Below are positions 1 through 8,694 of a stretch of 37,230 nt of DNA, one piece after another. A program made the translations under genes and the position numbers. Positions within the stretch are counted from its first letter, which is position 1. The number at the start of each line of letters is the position of its first letter. The notes under the pieces were generated by a model. That model worked only from the letters and a program-made list of their open reading frames with translations, had not been told where the DNA came from and made no database searches. Source of the DNA: Saprospiraceae bacterium (lineage in GTDB: Bacteria > Bacteroidota > Bacteroidia > Chitinophagales > Saprospiraceae). The stretch lies in contig JAHDCK010000004.1 of assembly GCA_020629915.1 (NCBI GenBank), positions 1-37,230 of the forward strand, given 5' to 3'.

Positions 1-1359
1 CAACGCCCACAACTCATCATCTTTGGCTGCCTCCTGCAGCTTAAGAGCCGTGAAATAAGGGTCAAAAGAATTACCTGCATCCTCGTGCGTCATATAAGCC
101 CGAAGGAAATATTTGTCTCTTTTTCTATATTCAATTCTATGCTGAAAAAATAAAATATCTCTTAAACTAAAACGGTTATCTCCCTGATATACTGTGGTTC
201 CACTACCAAAATTAGAGGCCAAAATTACCTCTGGGGAATTAAAGGTGGAGTCAGGTTGTGTTCTAAAATGAAAAGCCATACTGGCCTTGTAGTTCTCTGT
301 ATTATAATCTACTAAATCTACTTCTTTATATCCTTCCCGATACCAAATGCCCAATCCCGGATCGACCCAGGGCGCAGCGGTTGACGCATCATTAAGGGAA
401 TAATATTGATCGCCATAGATATTAACAGCATCATATCCACCTGGATTATTGGCGTTTACTCTGGAGCCATCTACTGGATCATAATTATCTGCCTCCCAAT
501 CATTCGCTCGCAGGTAAAACAAGTTTACCTTGTAAGCAAAAAACTCTTGATCATTTTTATTTTTTACAGAATTACCCCAACGAACGGCAGTTTCCAGCAT
601 ATTGCGCTCTCCTCCTTTTACCATAGCAGAAAGACCTTTATGCAGGAATGGATCTTTTGTTTCCATATTGATTACTCCGTTGAAGGCATTTGGCCCGTAA
701 AAAGCGGAGCTTGCTCCTTGAATAATATTCACCCGATTTACATCCAGCTCGGATGCTCCAAGAAAGTTTCCAAGAGAAAAATTCAACCCAGGGGATTGGT
801 TATCCACTCCATCAATGATTTGTAAAGAACGTACCGGACTGGTACTATTGAATCCTCTTGTATTAATTACTTTAAAACCCAAACTTGCTGCCGTCAAATC
901 CACTCCTTTAAGATTACCCAAGCCGTCATAAAAATTGGCAGCTGGCGTTTCTTTTATGGCAATCAAATCCAGAGATTCTACAGAAAGAGGTGTTTCCTTT
1001 AGTTTTTCGGATATGCGCTGCCCTTTTACTTCGACCACAGCAGCCACTACTGATGTACTTCCCATACTTATCCGAACTCTTTCGGCTACGGAGCTAACAA
1101 CAACTTCTTTGTCCTCAAAACCGACGTATGAGACGACAAGCGTAGTAGGTAATGAAGCTACTTTTAATTCAAATTTTCCCTCGTAATCTGTCAGAGTTCC
1201 ATCTGTGGTTCCCTTTATCGTAATATAGGCTGCAATCAGAGCCTCATTCATTGTTTCATCAATGACTATCCCTTTTATCGTTTCCTGGGCAGAGAGTTGG
1301 CTCCCGGAGAGCATTAATAATAATGCCAATAGTATGGTGTATAGTTGGTGTTGTTTCAT
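1..1359 (-). CDS. TonB-dependent receptor, N-terminal part (cut by window start)
   Basis: Open from an ATG at 1359 to the window edge, giving 453 residues with no stop. The protein starts with a signal peptide (MKQHQLYTILLALLLMLSGS, cleavage near SAQ at about 25). A carboxypeptidase-like regulatory beta-sandwich follows at about 26-95 (ETIKGIVIDE..., YEGKFEL, VSYVGFEDKEV), then a plug domain at about 110-240 with NTRGFNS, IIDGVDNQSPG, VNIIQGASSAFYGPNAFNGVINM, then the first barrel strands. This is the layout of Bacteroidota outer-membrane TonB receptors that import large substrates; the substrate cannot be told. The barrel C-terminus is outside the window. It lies downstream of dnaB and a small gene in the same direction, but a 121-bp gap suggests its own promoter. 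No SusD partner is visible on this side. Confidence 0.93.
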   Translation of the reverse strand, partial: MKQHQLYTILLALLLMLSGSQLSAQETIKGIVIDETMNEALIAAYITIKGTTDGTLTDYEGKFELKVASLPTTLVVSYVGFEDKEVVVSSVAERVRISMGSTSVVAAVVEVKGQRISEKLKETPLSVESLDLIAIKETPAANFYDGLGNLKGVDLTAASLGFKVINTRGFNSTSPVRSLQIIDGVDNQSPGLNFSLGNFLGASELDVNRVNIIQGASSAFYGPNAFNGVINMETKDPFLHKGLSAMVKGGERNMLETAVRWGNSVKNKNDQEFFAYKVNLFYLRANDWEADNYDPVDGSRVNANNPGGYDAVNIYGDQYYSLNDASTAAPWVDPGLGIWYREGYKEVDLVDYNTENYKASMAFHFRTQPDSTFNSPEVILASNFGSGTTVYQGDNRFSLRDILFFQHRIEYRKRDKYFLRAYMTHEDAGNSFDPYFTALKLQEAAKDDELWAL

Positions 1360-1480
1360 TAAATTTTGTTTTTCTGGATAATATCAAATGACTATTTGGT
1401 AAAATTAGTTGAATTTTCTCTAATTTTTTAAAGAAAACACATACACTTAAAATGGAGTAGTGATTTTTATAGAATTGTAT

Positions 1481-1960
1481 CTAGGAAATAGCGGAATGGA
1501 AGGCATCAATAACCGATTTACAAGTGATAAACAAAATTTCTCTGCCTTCCTTTGTAATCGTTTCATCTACTTCTGAAAAGGAATCTTCTGCCAAAGCTAA
1601 CAACTCTTCCTGAGGATAATCCTGAAAAAAAATATCCAGTCTCTCTCTGAACTTTCCGGTGGTCTTTTGAAAGACTTCCCAGTTTTTTTCTTCGGCTTCC
1701 CCTATTATTTTAGAATTTAATACCGGAAGTTCCTTGTGTTGTTTTTTGAAGGATTGCCAAATAATTAAAATAATATAATACAAATATTGCTTCTCATCGG
1801 TTTGAAGCAACGGGAATTGATGTTCTGTTATAAAATCAACCAGGGTGGGTTGGGCACTAAAAAGGTCTACCATAAGTTGGCCGCTCTCCGCCTCGGAAAG
1901 CTGCTCCATAGATTCAATAATCTCCCTGATATTTGATTCTGTAATGAATCGGGCTGGCAT
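1481..1960 (-). CDS. Hypothetical protein, 159 aa, downstream of dnaB
   Basis: I do not recognise this family. The 159-residue product is acidic and predicted largely helical (IREIIESMEQLSEAESGQLM, YLYYIILIIWQSFKKQ), with no signal peptide or clear catalytic motif. The short hydrophobic run YLYYIILIIW is probably a buried helix. It starts 9 bp after the dnaB stop on the same strand, so it is almost certainly co-transcribed with dnaB. That spacing, normal codon use and the lack of a plausible alternative frame support a real gene. Function is unknown. Confidence 0.75.
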   Translation of the reverse strand: MPARFITESNIREIIESMEQLSEAESGQLMVDLFSAQPTLVDFITEHQFPLLQTDEKQYLYYIILIIWQSFKKQHKELPVLNSKIIGEAEEKNWEVFQKTTGKFRERLDIFFQDYPQEELLALAEDSFSEVDETITKEGREILFITCKSVIDAFHSAIS

Positions 1961-1969
1961 AACTTTGAA

Positions 1970-3487
1970 TTAAAATGGAATGTCGTCGTTATCTTTATTC
2001 ATTCTGGATTGCATGGTTATCATTCCTCCGGCTTTGGGTTGGTCATCTTCAAAATCGTTGAAGTTGGGATCGTCCAGATTTGTAAATTTGGCAAATTCAC
2101 TGGTAAATTTCATTTTGACCGTGCCTAAAGCTCCATTTCTGTGCTTAGCTAAAATAAGTTCAGATACTCCTTTAAGTGAATTTCCTTCTTCATCTTCCAT
2201 GATATTATAATATTCTGGTCGATAGATAAAAGAAACGATATCTGCATCCTGCTCAATAGCACCAGACTCCCGAAGGTCAGACAACAATGGTCGCTTACTT
2301 CCGCCACGGGTTTCTACTGCACGACTCAATTGAGACAGAGCAATCACCGGAACATTTAACTCTTTTGCCAATCCTTTAAGGGCACGGCTAATAGAACTAA
2401 TTTCCTGCTCCCTGTTACCGCTTTTCCCATCAGTCTTACCTGTCATTAATTGCAAATAATCAATAATAATCATTTGAATATCATGCTGCATTTTCAAGCG
2501 TCGGCATTTAGCCCGAAGTTCAAAAATTCCAATTCCGGGTGTATCATCAATATAGATAGGCATATCACTCATCTTTTCGATGGCGGTATGTAGCTGTTGC
2601 CATTCGTACTCTTCAAGTTTTCCACTTCTGAGTTTAGTCCCGGATATCTCAGCTTCCAAAGATAATAGTCTCTGCACCAATTGGAGATTGGACATTTCCA
2701 AAGAGAAAATAGCAACCCCTTTACCAAAACCCAGCGCTGCATTTCTGGCTAGGGCCAGCGTAAAACTGGTTTTACCCATACCGGGACGGGCCGCTAAAAT
2801 TACCAAATCCGAACCTTGCCACCCGGAAGTCATGCGGTCCAGTTCATCAAATCCGGAAGGTACTCCGGTTAAACCCTCTTCTCTTTCTGCCAGACTTTCC
2901 AGTTGCTTGACGGCCTTACTCATCAACGAACCCATAGGTTCAAAACTGCGGTTTAGGTTCTTTTCTGTAATAGAAAACAAGCCATTTTCTGCTTTATCCA
3001 ATAGCTCAAAAACATCCGTAGTATCTTCATACGCTTCCTTAATGATCCCAGTGGAAACATTAATCAGCTCTCTTTGTATATGTTTTTGCGATATAATTCT
3101 GGCATGATATTCAATATTGGCAGAGGAAGCGACGCGATTTGTCAATTCTACCAAATAATAGGGGCCGCCCACTTTTTCCAGATCTCCACTTTTCTTTAGC
3201 TCTTCGCTGACTGTTAGCAGATCCACTGGTTGGGATTTTTCAAATAAGCGAAGTATCCCCTTGTAAATAAGTTGATGCGCATCTGAATAGAAGCTCTCTG
3301 GCAAAAGGATATCAATGATAGTTGGCAAAGCATCCTTATCCAGCATTAGTGCCCCAAGCACTGCTTCCTCTAAAGGCACAGCCTGTGGCTGTACTTTTCC
3401 AAAAACAAAATTGGAAAGATCCCCCGAATGTTTTCGGCTCAATTGACGTCGTTCGGCGGCTTTTTTTATGGGATCCTTATCTGGCAT
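1970..3487 (-). CDS. dnaB: Replicative DNA helicase DnaB
   Basis: 505 residues, the usual DnaB length. The N-terminal DnaB domain covers about 35-140 (PLEEAVLGALMLD..., SFYSDAHQLIYKGI) and the RecA-like C-terminal helicase domain about 195-470. Walker A is GMGKT at 236-240, Walker B is MIIIDYLQLM at 340-349, and the SQLSRAVE and DLRESGAIEQDAD motifs follow. It unwinds DNA as a hexamer at the replication fork. No intein is present. Its start faces an AT-rich divergent gap with a perfect DnaA box at 3632-3640, and the next replication gene, dnaN, lies 2.5 kb away on the other strand. A small unknown gene follows 9 bp downstream. Confidence 0.97.
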   Translation of the reverse strand: MPDKDPIKKAAERRQLSRKHSGDLSNFVFGKVQPQAVPLEEAVLGALMLDKDALPTIIDILLPESFYSDAHQLIYKGILRLFEKSQPVDLLTVSEELKKSGDLEKVGGPYYLVELTNRVASSANIEYHARIISQKHIQRELINVSTGIIKEAYEDTTDVFELLDKAENGLFSITEKNLNRSFEPMGSLMSKAVKQLESLAEREEGLTGVPSGFDELDRMTSGWQGSDLVILAARPGMGKTSFTLALARNAALGFGKGVAIFSLEMSNLQLVQRLLSLEAEISGTKLRSGKLEEYEWQQLHTAIEKMSDMPIYIDDTPGIGIFELRAKCRRLKMQHDIQMIIIDYLQLMTGKTDGKSGNREQEISSISRALKGLAKELNVPVIALSQLSRAVETRGGSKRPLLSDLRESGAIEQDADIVSFIYRPEYYNIMEDEEGNSLKGVSELILAKHRNGALGTVKMKFTSEFAKFTNLDDPNFNDFEDDQPKAGGMITMQSRMNKDNDDIPF

Positions 3488-3599
3488 TAAGATTACTTTT
3501 TAAAATAATTAAACAGGTAAAACAGCGGGTTGATTTATTGAGGGGTGACAAAACTAATGGTAATTTCCTGAATATTATAACCTGATTATTGGCTACAGA

Positions 3600-3975
3600 A
3601 AGCTCCAAACTGTGGATTTTCTGTGAATCAATGTGGATAAAAATTTTCTGGTTTACATATTAAAATTTTCGACCTCTAAATTATCTATTCAAGTTTTTAA
3701 AATGGTATTCTGGTTTTTTTACTTTATAATATGAAACCCCTTTAAAACAAGTGTTTTTAATATTGATTTTTATCAACTTTAATAAAAACAAATTTATAAC
3801 AATAGAAGTTCCTCTTTAAAGATGCTTCATTTTCATGTGAATAAACCCAAAACTTTATGTTAGTATCTTTTTTGAAATAATTTTAAAAATACTAAAGTTT
3901 TATCAATTTATAAATAAAACTGCTAAAATTTGTAATTATTTTGATGATCTTTTTCCCCAAATTGATAAAACATAT
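3600..3975. other. Candidate replication origin region (DnaA box plus AT-rich stretch)
   Basis: The gene-free gap between dnaB and the next gene (3488-4471) starts with a perfect DnaA box (TGTGGATAA, 3632-3640, the reverse complement of TTATCCACA). Weaker relatives lie nearby: TGTGGATTT at 3611 and TTATCAA-type boxes near 3774 and 3901. The stretch 3660-3975 is extremely AT-rich with long A/T runs, as expected for an unwinding element. A second perfect box lies before dnaN at 5913. Genes diverge from this gap. Together this suits an oriC, but no dnaA gene is in the window and boxes this short can occur by chance, so the call is tentative. Confidence 0.35.
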
Positions 3976-4399
3976 TAAACATTATCACGAGAAGTTTTTT
4001 ATGAAGGACAAATTGTAATTTTAAAAATAGGCAAGGCATTTTCCGAAAAGCATGAATGAGCGAATCCGTAGGATGAAAGTCCTTATTGGTTTTCAAAAAA
4101 TAACCGACGAAAATTTTATAGTGTTTATGCTGTCATCTTAGCCCGGTGTTTCTTGTCAGGCGAGACACCTGACAAGGCGTGTCCCGCCTCGTCAGGCGTC
4201 TCGCCTGACGAAAACTCGAGCGACAATGCCAGACAATAAGCACATTCTTTTCTCGGCGGTTAATTATTTAAGTTCAATAAGGACTTTCAAGCGAATGAAC
4301 CGCAAAGCGGATGGGCGGAATGCTACAGTTGAGGGAAATAACGCAGGATATTTTAAAAATTACAGTTTGGACATAATCAATTTCTCGTGATAATGTTTA
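3976..4399. repeat. 424-bp nested inverted-repeat element
   Basis: The element is bounded by a perfect 18-bp inverted repeat (TAAACATTATCACGAGAA at 3976-3993, its complement at 4382-4399). The arms, each about 180 bp, are diverged inverted copies sharing blocks such as GAAAGTCCTTATTG (around 4074 on the plus strand; complement around 4277-4291). The centre, 4153-4210, is a GC-rich palindrome made of two smaller palindromes built on TGTCAGG...CCTGACA. There is no open reading frame of note. It resembles a non-coding MITE- or REP-like element able to form a large cruciform. A related short motif occurs at 19781-19856. Confidence 0.75.
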
Positions 4400-4444
4400 T
4401 TGGATTCTGTTCATTTTAAGACACCACAACAATTCCATTTACTC

Positions 4445-4452
4445 TAACTTTG
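4445..4452 (+). promoter_or_regulatory. Probable Bacteroidota -7 element (TAACTTTG)
   Basis: TAACTTTG matches the Bacteroidota sigma-A -7 consensus TAnnTTTG and lies 20 bp before the ATG at 4472. No convincing -33 element was found at the usual spacing, so the leader would be very short. Confidence 0.4.
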
Positions 4453-4471
4453 AGATACATATAAATACTCC

Positions 4472-5296
4472 ATGAAATATTTTCTATTACTACCGGCCTT
4501 ATTATTTGTACAATTTTCCTTTAGCCAGGGAGCTATTGATGGTTTTATGAAAGGTAAAGGGGTAATTGACGTTGTCCCTTCATTCGGCTATGAATTTTTT
4601 GATGAATATTACTCCGGGAGCGAGGTTCGTCTTCCAGCAAAAAGCCGGATTCAAAGTTATTCTCTTTACGTTGCCTCCGGACTGACTGATTTTTTAGATG
4701 TAGCTGCGGCTATTCCTTATGTCCGGGCTGATCAAAATAATCGCGGACTCCAAGATGGCCTGCTTTATTTAAAGGGCAGATTTGCCCGGCTAAAAGTTCA
4801 AAAGTCTACACTGGATATCATGGGGGCTATTGGTGGTCACACTCCAATTGCTGATTATGCGATTGATTCTATCAATGCTATTGGAGCACAATTGACCTCC
4901 ATTGAGCCTCGGTTTATCCTTCAAATCAATGATCCAAATGGCTATTTTGCTTCTTTTCAAACTGGTTATAGCATTCGATTGGGCCATGATAGTATTCCGG
5001 ATGTTTTCCCCATTTCCCTCAAAATTGGAGCAGCGACTGCAAAATCTTATACTGACATTTGGCTGGATGCTCAAATTGCAAGAGGCGGAAAAGATTTCAA
5101 CACTTCGGAAGATCCTATCCCACTAAATGAAATTGGGGTTTCTTATTTTAAAATTGGAGGCACCTGGTACAAACCGCTGGGCCATAAGTTTGGTTTTTTT
5201 ATCAATGCCTCCACAACTATTTCCGGAAGGAATATTGGAAAAGCAACCCGAGTAGGTTTTGGGTTCGTTTTTAAAATTTATACCAGGAAATCATAA
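4472..5296 (+). CDS. Outer-membrane beta-barrel protein, transporter-like
   Basis: 274 residues. A signal peptide (MKYFLLLPALLFVQFSFSQG, cleavage after about residue 19) is followed by alternating amphipathic strands and a C-terminal strand rich in aromatic residues (VGFGFVFKIYTRKS), typical of an outer-membrane barrel. Strand patterns (SYSLYVASGLTDFLDVAAAIPYVRAD, YFASFQTGYSIRLGHD) recall the MetA/phenol-degradation-type or transporter-like outer-membrane family, which is only a loose match. It stands alone, with the palindromic element upstream and a gene-free stretch downstream. The exact role is unknown; outer-membrane location is well supported. Confidence 0.82.
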   Translation: MKYFLLLPALLFVQFSFSQGAIDGFMKGKGVIDVVPSFGYEFFDEYYSGSEVRLPAKSRIQSYSLYVASGLTDFLDVAAAIPYVRADQNNRGLQDGLLYLKGRFARLKVQKSTLDIMGAIGGHTPIADYAIDSINAIGAQLTSIEPRFILQINDPNGYFASFQTGYSIRLGHDSIPDVFPISLKIGAATAKSYTDIWLDAQIARGGKDFNTSEDPIPLNEIGVSYFKIGGTWYKPLGHKFGFFINASTTISGRNIGKATRVGFGFVFKIYTRKS

Positions 5297-5427
5297 ACAC
5301 AACTATCAAATCAAAGTTTATCAATTTTTCCCTTCGTCAATACAATAATTGCCTATCCCTCTACCGTTTTGGAGTAGGATTCCATTAAAAAAATCAAAAA
5401 AAAATCATTTCTGCTTTTAATAAAACC

Positions 5428-5883
5428 AAATTTTCTTATATTAGCGCATCGATTTACAACTTATAGTTCTTTAAAAAACAAAAAATACCAAAGATTCATT
5501 ATCCTTTTGAAAATCAGACAGAATCATTGGTTTTTATAAATTTTAGGAAAAATCGGGTTTTTATCAACTGGCTCGAACAGAGTATTGGTAAATATTTTTA
5601 TCTGACTTTCCTAAAACAACCAACAGAGACATGGCCATTTGCCAGTTGGTTGAGTAGTTTTTATCTCTTGGAAAACAGGATGCTGTCTCCACTTTTCCGG
5701 AAGTTTTCAGGTGCCAAATAAAAAATATCCGGAACTTTGGTTATCAAACAAAACAAAAATTTTAATAAGCATTTTTCCAGGACTAAGAACTGCTATTGTG
5801 CTCGCAGAGCACCATCACCTAAAAAAAGAGTCACACTCTGACTCTAAAAGTAGAGGGGTTTCGGGTTTCCGAAGCCCCTTTTT
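5428..5883 (+). ncRNA. Possible small RNA upstream of dnaN
   Basis: The gap 5297-6014 has no convincing gene. It does hold a promoter-like TATATTAG near 5436 with a TTTT about 18 bp before it, several hairpins (CAACCAAC 5617-5624 with GTTGGTTG 5645-5652; GTGCTC-GCA-GAGCAC near 5799-5813; GAGTCA...TGACTC near 5828-5844), and a strong plus-strand terminator at 5855-5883 that no nearby gene needs. A structured transcript of about 430 nt is the best reading. I could not match it to tmRNA, RNase P RNA, SRP RNA or 6S RNA by eye. Short open frames here look random. Confidence 0.3.
5855..5883 (+). terminator. Rho-independent terminator
   Basis: GGGGTTTCGG pairs with CCGAAGCCCC (one G-T wobble) around a GTTT loop and is followed by TTTTT. 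It lies about 570 bp after the outer-membrane protein gene, so it may end a separate small transcript. Confidence 0.8.
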
Positions 5884-5912
5884 CAACATTACAGCAACAG
5901 TTACTAACATAT

Positions 5913-5921
5913 TGTGGATAA
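5913..5921 (-). promoter_or_regulatory. Perfect DnaA box before dnaN
   Basis: TGTGGATAA at this site is the reverse complement of the DnaA box TTATCCACA. It lies about 30 bp upstream of the dnaN -7 element, so it could give DnaA control of dnaN or belong to an origin. Confidence 0.55.
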
Positions 5922-5951
5922 GTAATCGTTCTATTTTACAATGTATTAATG

Positions 5952-5959
5952 TATTTTTG
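5952..5959 (+). promoter_or_regulatory. Probable dnaN -7 element (TATTTTTG)
   Basis: TATTTTTG matches TAnnTTTG and lies 56 bp before the chosen dnaN start. It also supports starting dnaN at 6015 rather than at the in-frame ATG at 5949, which would lie upstream of the transcript. Confidence 0.45.
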
Positions 5960-6014
5960 TTGTCCGATTTTTTCGGGCAATAATTTTTTTTCATCATCAA
6001 TCAGAACGAGCCCT

Positions 6015-7130
6015 ATGAAATTTAGTGTTTCCTCCTCCGATCTGCTCAAAGAATTGCAAAACGTACAAGGTGCTATTGCTTCCAACCCTGTTTTGCCTAT
6101 CCTCGAAGATTTTTTATTTACCCTTGAAGGCGGTAAGTTAACTATAGCAGCTACCGATCTGGAAACTACGATTACAACCCAGCTCGAAGCCCTGTCGGAT
6201 AAAGATGGTAAAGTGGCTATTCCAGCTAAAATATTACTGGATACGCTCAAGGCCCTTCCCGAACAGCCCATCACTTTTAATATTGATGATGAAACTTTTG
6301 GGATTGAAATTACCTCTGCCTACGGTAAGTACAAATTAGCTGGCGAAAATGGTAGCGATTTCCCCAAAATCCCGGAAGCTGAAACTGTAGATACCGTAAA
6401 GCTGGACGCCCAGATATTAACACAGGGCATTAATAAAACACTTTTTGCCACGAGTAATGATGACCTTCGCCCTGCAATGACTGGTGTTTATTTCCAATTG
6501 GATTTTAATAAAATAATTCTGGTAGCGACGGATGCGCACAAATTAGTGAAATATACTTTTTCAAATATAGAAAGTGAAGTTTCTACTTCCTTTATTGTTC
6601 CTAAAAAAGCTTTGAATTTATTGAAAAATGCTTTACCGGGTAGTGGCGAAGTAACCCTCTCATTTAATAAAGCTAATGCTTTCTTTTCTTTTGAGAACAT
6701 CCATTTGGTTTGTCGCCTGATCGATGCTCGGTATCCGGATTACAATGCCGTTATCCCTACTGATAACCCGAACTTACTTACCCTTAATCGGGGAGACTTT
6801 ATGAGTTCGCTGAAGCGTATTGCGATTTATGCCAACAAGACTACAAATCAGGTTATTTTAAATATTACCGACGGAAGCCTTACGGTTTCTGCGCAGGATT
6901 TAGATTTTTCCAATGAGGCAAAAGAGCAAATGACCTGTACTTACACGGGTGATACTCTCACGATTGGTTTTAATGCAAAATTCCTGATAGAAATGCTCAA
7001 TTCTTTGGAGGCAGATGAGGTAAACCTGCGTCTGTCTACACCTACCCGTGCCGGGATTTTAGTTCCAAACGAAGAAGTAGAGGGGGAAGAAATTCTAATG
7101 TTGGTGATGCCAGTCATGTTAAGCAACTAA
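6015..7130 (+). CDS. dnaN: DNA polymerase III beta sliding clamp
   Basis: 372 residues from the ATG at 6015, the normal clamp length. The N-terminus MKFSVSSSDLLKELQNVQGAI and the C-terminus EILMLVMPVMLSN are typical of the family. The three clamp domains are about 1-125, 126-245 and 246-372, with RPAMTGVYF, TDAHKLVKY and CRLIDARYPDYNAVIP visible. The protein forms a ring dimer that tethers polymerase III to DNA and binds other clamp-motif proteins. An in-frame ATG 66 bp upstream adds 22 residues unlike any clamp and lies above the probable promoter, so it is rejected. The gene converges on murA with a 3-bp gap. Confidence 0.97.
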   Translation: MKFSVSSSDLLKELQNVQGAIASNPVLPILEDFLFTLEGGKLTIAATDLETTITTQLEALSDKDGKVAIPAKILLDTLKALPEQPITFNIDDETFGIEITSAYGKYKLAGENGSDFPKIPEAETVDTVKLDAQILTQGINKTLFATSNDDLRPAMTGVYFQLDFNKIILVATDAHKLVKYTFSNIESEVSTSFIVPKKALNLLKNALPGSGEVTLSFNKANAFFSFENIHLVCRLIDARYPDYNAVIPTDNPNLLTLNRGDFMSSLKRIAIYANKTTNQVILNITDGSLTVSAQDLDFSNEAKEQMTCTYTGDTLTIGFNAKFLIEMLNSLEADEVNLRLSTPTRAGILVPNEEVEGEEILMLVMPVMLSN

Positions 7131-7133
7131 TTT

Positions 7134-8441
7134 TTATAGTCGTATTATTTCTGCTCCAATGGCATTCAGACGGGTATCAATATTTTGGTAGCCTCTATCA
7201 ATTTGATGAATGTTGTGAATAATACTTTTTCCTTTAGCAGAGAGTGCTGCTATAAGCAAAGATACTCCTGCTCGTATATCGGGTGAAGTCATTTCTATTC
7301 CGCGGAGCTGAAATTTTCTACCTAAACCAATGACTGTAGCCCGGTGTGGATCACACAAAATGATTTGTGCCCCCATATCAATTAGTTTATCAACAAAAAA
7401 TAAGCGACTTTCAAACATTTTTTGGTGAATAAGTACACTTCCTTTTGCCTGAGTAGCCATAACGAGTAAAATACTCATCAAGTCAGGTGTAAAACCTGGC
7501 CAGGGCGCATCATAAACGGTCATGATAGAACCATCAATAAAGGTTTGAATTTCATAGGTTTCTTGTTCGGGAATAAAAATATCATCTCCTCTCACTTCGA
7601 GTTCTACCCCAAATTTTCTAAAAACAGATAAAATATTTCCTAATTCATTTACTTTAGCAGATTTGATAGTAATCTCTGACTGAGTCATGGCGGCCAATCC
7701 TATAAAACTGCCTATTTCAATCATGTCCGGCAAAATCTCATGGGTTGTTCCTGATAATTTTTCGACTCCTTCTACTTGAATCATATTGGAGCCTACTCCT
7801 GAGATTTTTGCGCCCATGCTATTCAACATTTTACATAACTGCTGGAGGTAGGGTTCGCAGGCTGCATTATAAATAGTAGTTTTACCTTCTGCCAATACTG
7901 CTGCCATAACAATATTTGCTGTTCCGGTTACGGAAATTTCATCCATTAAAATGTAATTCCCTTTCAGGTTTTCGCCGTTGATAAAAAAGGCTCTTTTTTC
8001 TTCATCATAAGTAAAATTAGCATTGAGTTTTTCAAACCCGTTAAAGTGAGTATCCAATCTGCGACGACCAATTTTATCTCCCCCCGGTCTAGGTAAAAAT
8101 GCTCGTTTATATCGGGCTAAAAGGGGCCCAATGAGCATAACAGAACCACGTATGCTTTGAGCATTTTTACGGTATTCTTTAGACTCCAGATAATCCAAAT
8201 CAATATCATCTGCCTGAAACCGAAAGGTACCTAATCCCTGTTTTTCAATTTTTACTCCTAATCCTTCCAACAGTCTCAATAATCGTTTTACATCTCTGAT
8301 TTCAGGAACATTGGTTAGAGTAACTTGTTCAGAGGTAAGCATTACAGCACAAATTACCTGCAGAGCTTCATTTTTTGCTCCTTGGGGGGTTAAATCTCCT
8401 TTTAACTTTTTCCCTCCAATTACTTCAAAAGCATTTTCCAT
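7134..8441 (-). CDS. murA: UDP-N-acetylglucosamine 1-carboxyvinyltransferase MurA
   Basis: 435 residues. The enzyme adds enolpyruvate from PEP to UDP-GlcNAc, the first committed step of peptidoglycan synthesis, in the cytoplasm. The two-domain EPT fold is evident, with QGAKNEALQV near residue 20, RPGGDKIGRRRLDTH at 118-132 and DIRAGVSLLIAAL near the C-terminus. The active-site loop carries Asp122 where E. coli MurA has Cys115, the residue alkylated by fosfomycin. This substitution is known in several lineages and usually keeps activity while removing fosfomycin sensitivity. Transcription is towards dnaN; no clear terminator is seen in the 3-bp gap. Confidence 0.97.
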   Translation of the reverse strand: MENAFEVIGGKKLKGDLTPQGAKNEALQVICAVMLTSEQVTLTNVPEIRDVKRLLRLLEGLGVKIEKQGLGTFRFQADDIDLDYLESKEYRKNAQSIRGSVMLIGPLLARYKRAFLPRPGGDKIGRRRLDTHFNGFEKLNANFTYDEEKRAFFINGENLKGNYILMDEISVTGTANIVMAAVLAEGKTTIYNAACEPYLQQLCKMLNSMGAKISGVGSNMIQVEGVEKLSGTTHEILPDMIEIGSFIGLAAMTQSEITIKSAKVNELGNILSVFRKFGVELEVRGDDIFIPEQETYEIQTFIDGSIMTVYDAPWPGFTPDLMSILLVMATQAKGSVLIHQKMFESRLFFVDKLIDMGAQIILCDPHRATVIGLGRKFQLRGIEMTSPDIRAGVSLLIAALSAKGKSIIHNIHQIDRGYQNIDTRLNAIGAEIIRL

Positions 8442-8460
8442 AGTTTTGGTTTGATTTTAT

Positions 8461-8497
8461 AAAAAAAGACGGCGCGTAATACGAAGCCGTCTTTTTA
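8461..8497 (-). terminator. Bidirectional-looking terminator after the glmS-DUF4290 unit
   Basis: AAAAAAAGACGGC (8461-8473) pairs with GCCGTCTTTTT (8486-8496), with T/A runs on both sides. On the minus strand it ends the glmS-DUF4290 transcript. The remaining sequence between 8498 and 8694 shows nothing I can identify. Confidence 0.8.
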
Positions 8498-8694
8498 TTA
8501 TTTTGGGTTCTTTGACAAATCCTGTGAAAATGGAAGCCGCACCTTTATACTAACTTAAGCGTCAGTAACTTAAAAATTTTAGTCGCTATCGCTTCTCCTC
8601 TTTTCTGCATATTTCGCTTTCACTGGATTTGTAAAAGAACGTTATTTTTAAACAGGATAGACTGTTTAGGTAGAACAGGATTTATTTCTGTTAA

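Noticed and set aside
5527-5983. Two short plus-strand open frames upstream of dnaN (5527-5721 and 5711-5983)
   Set aside because: Composition is random-looking, the second runs through the terminator hairpin and the DnaA box, and neither resembles a known family.
5949-6014. Upstream start for dnaN adding 22 residues
   Set aside because: The extra residues do not match the clamp family and the ATG lies upstream of the probable -7 element at 5952-5959.
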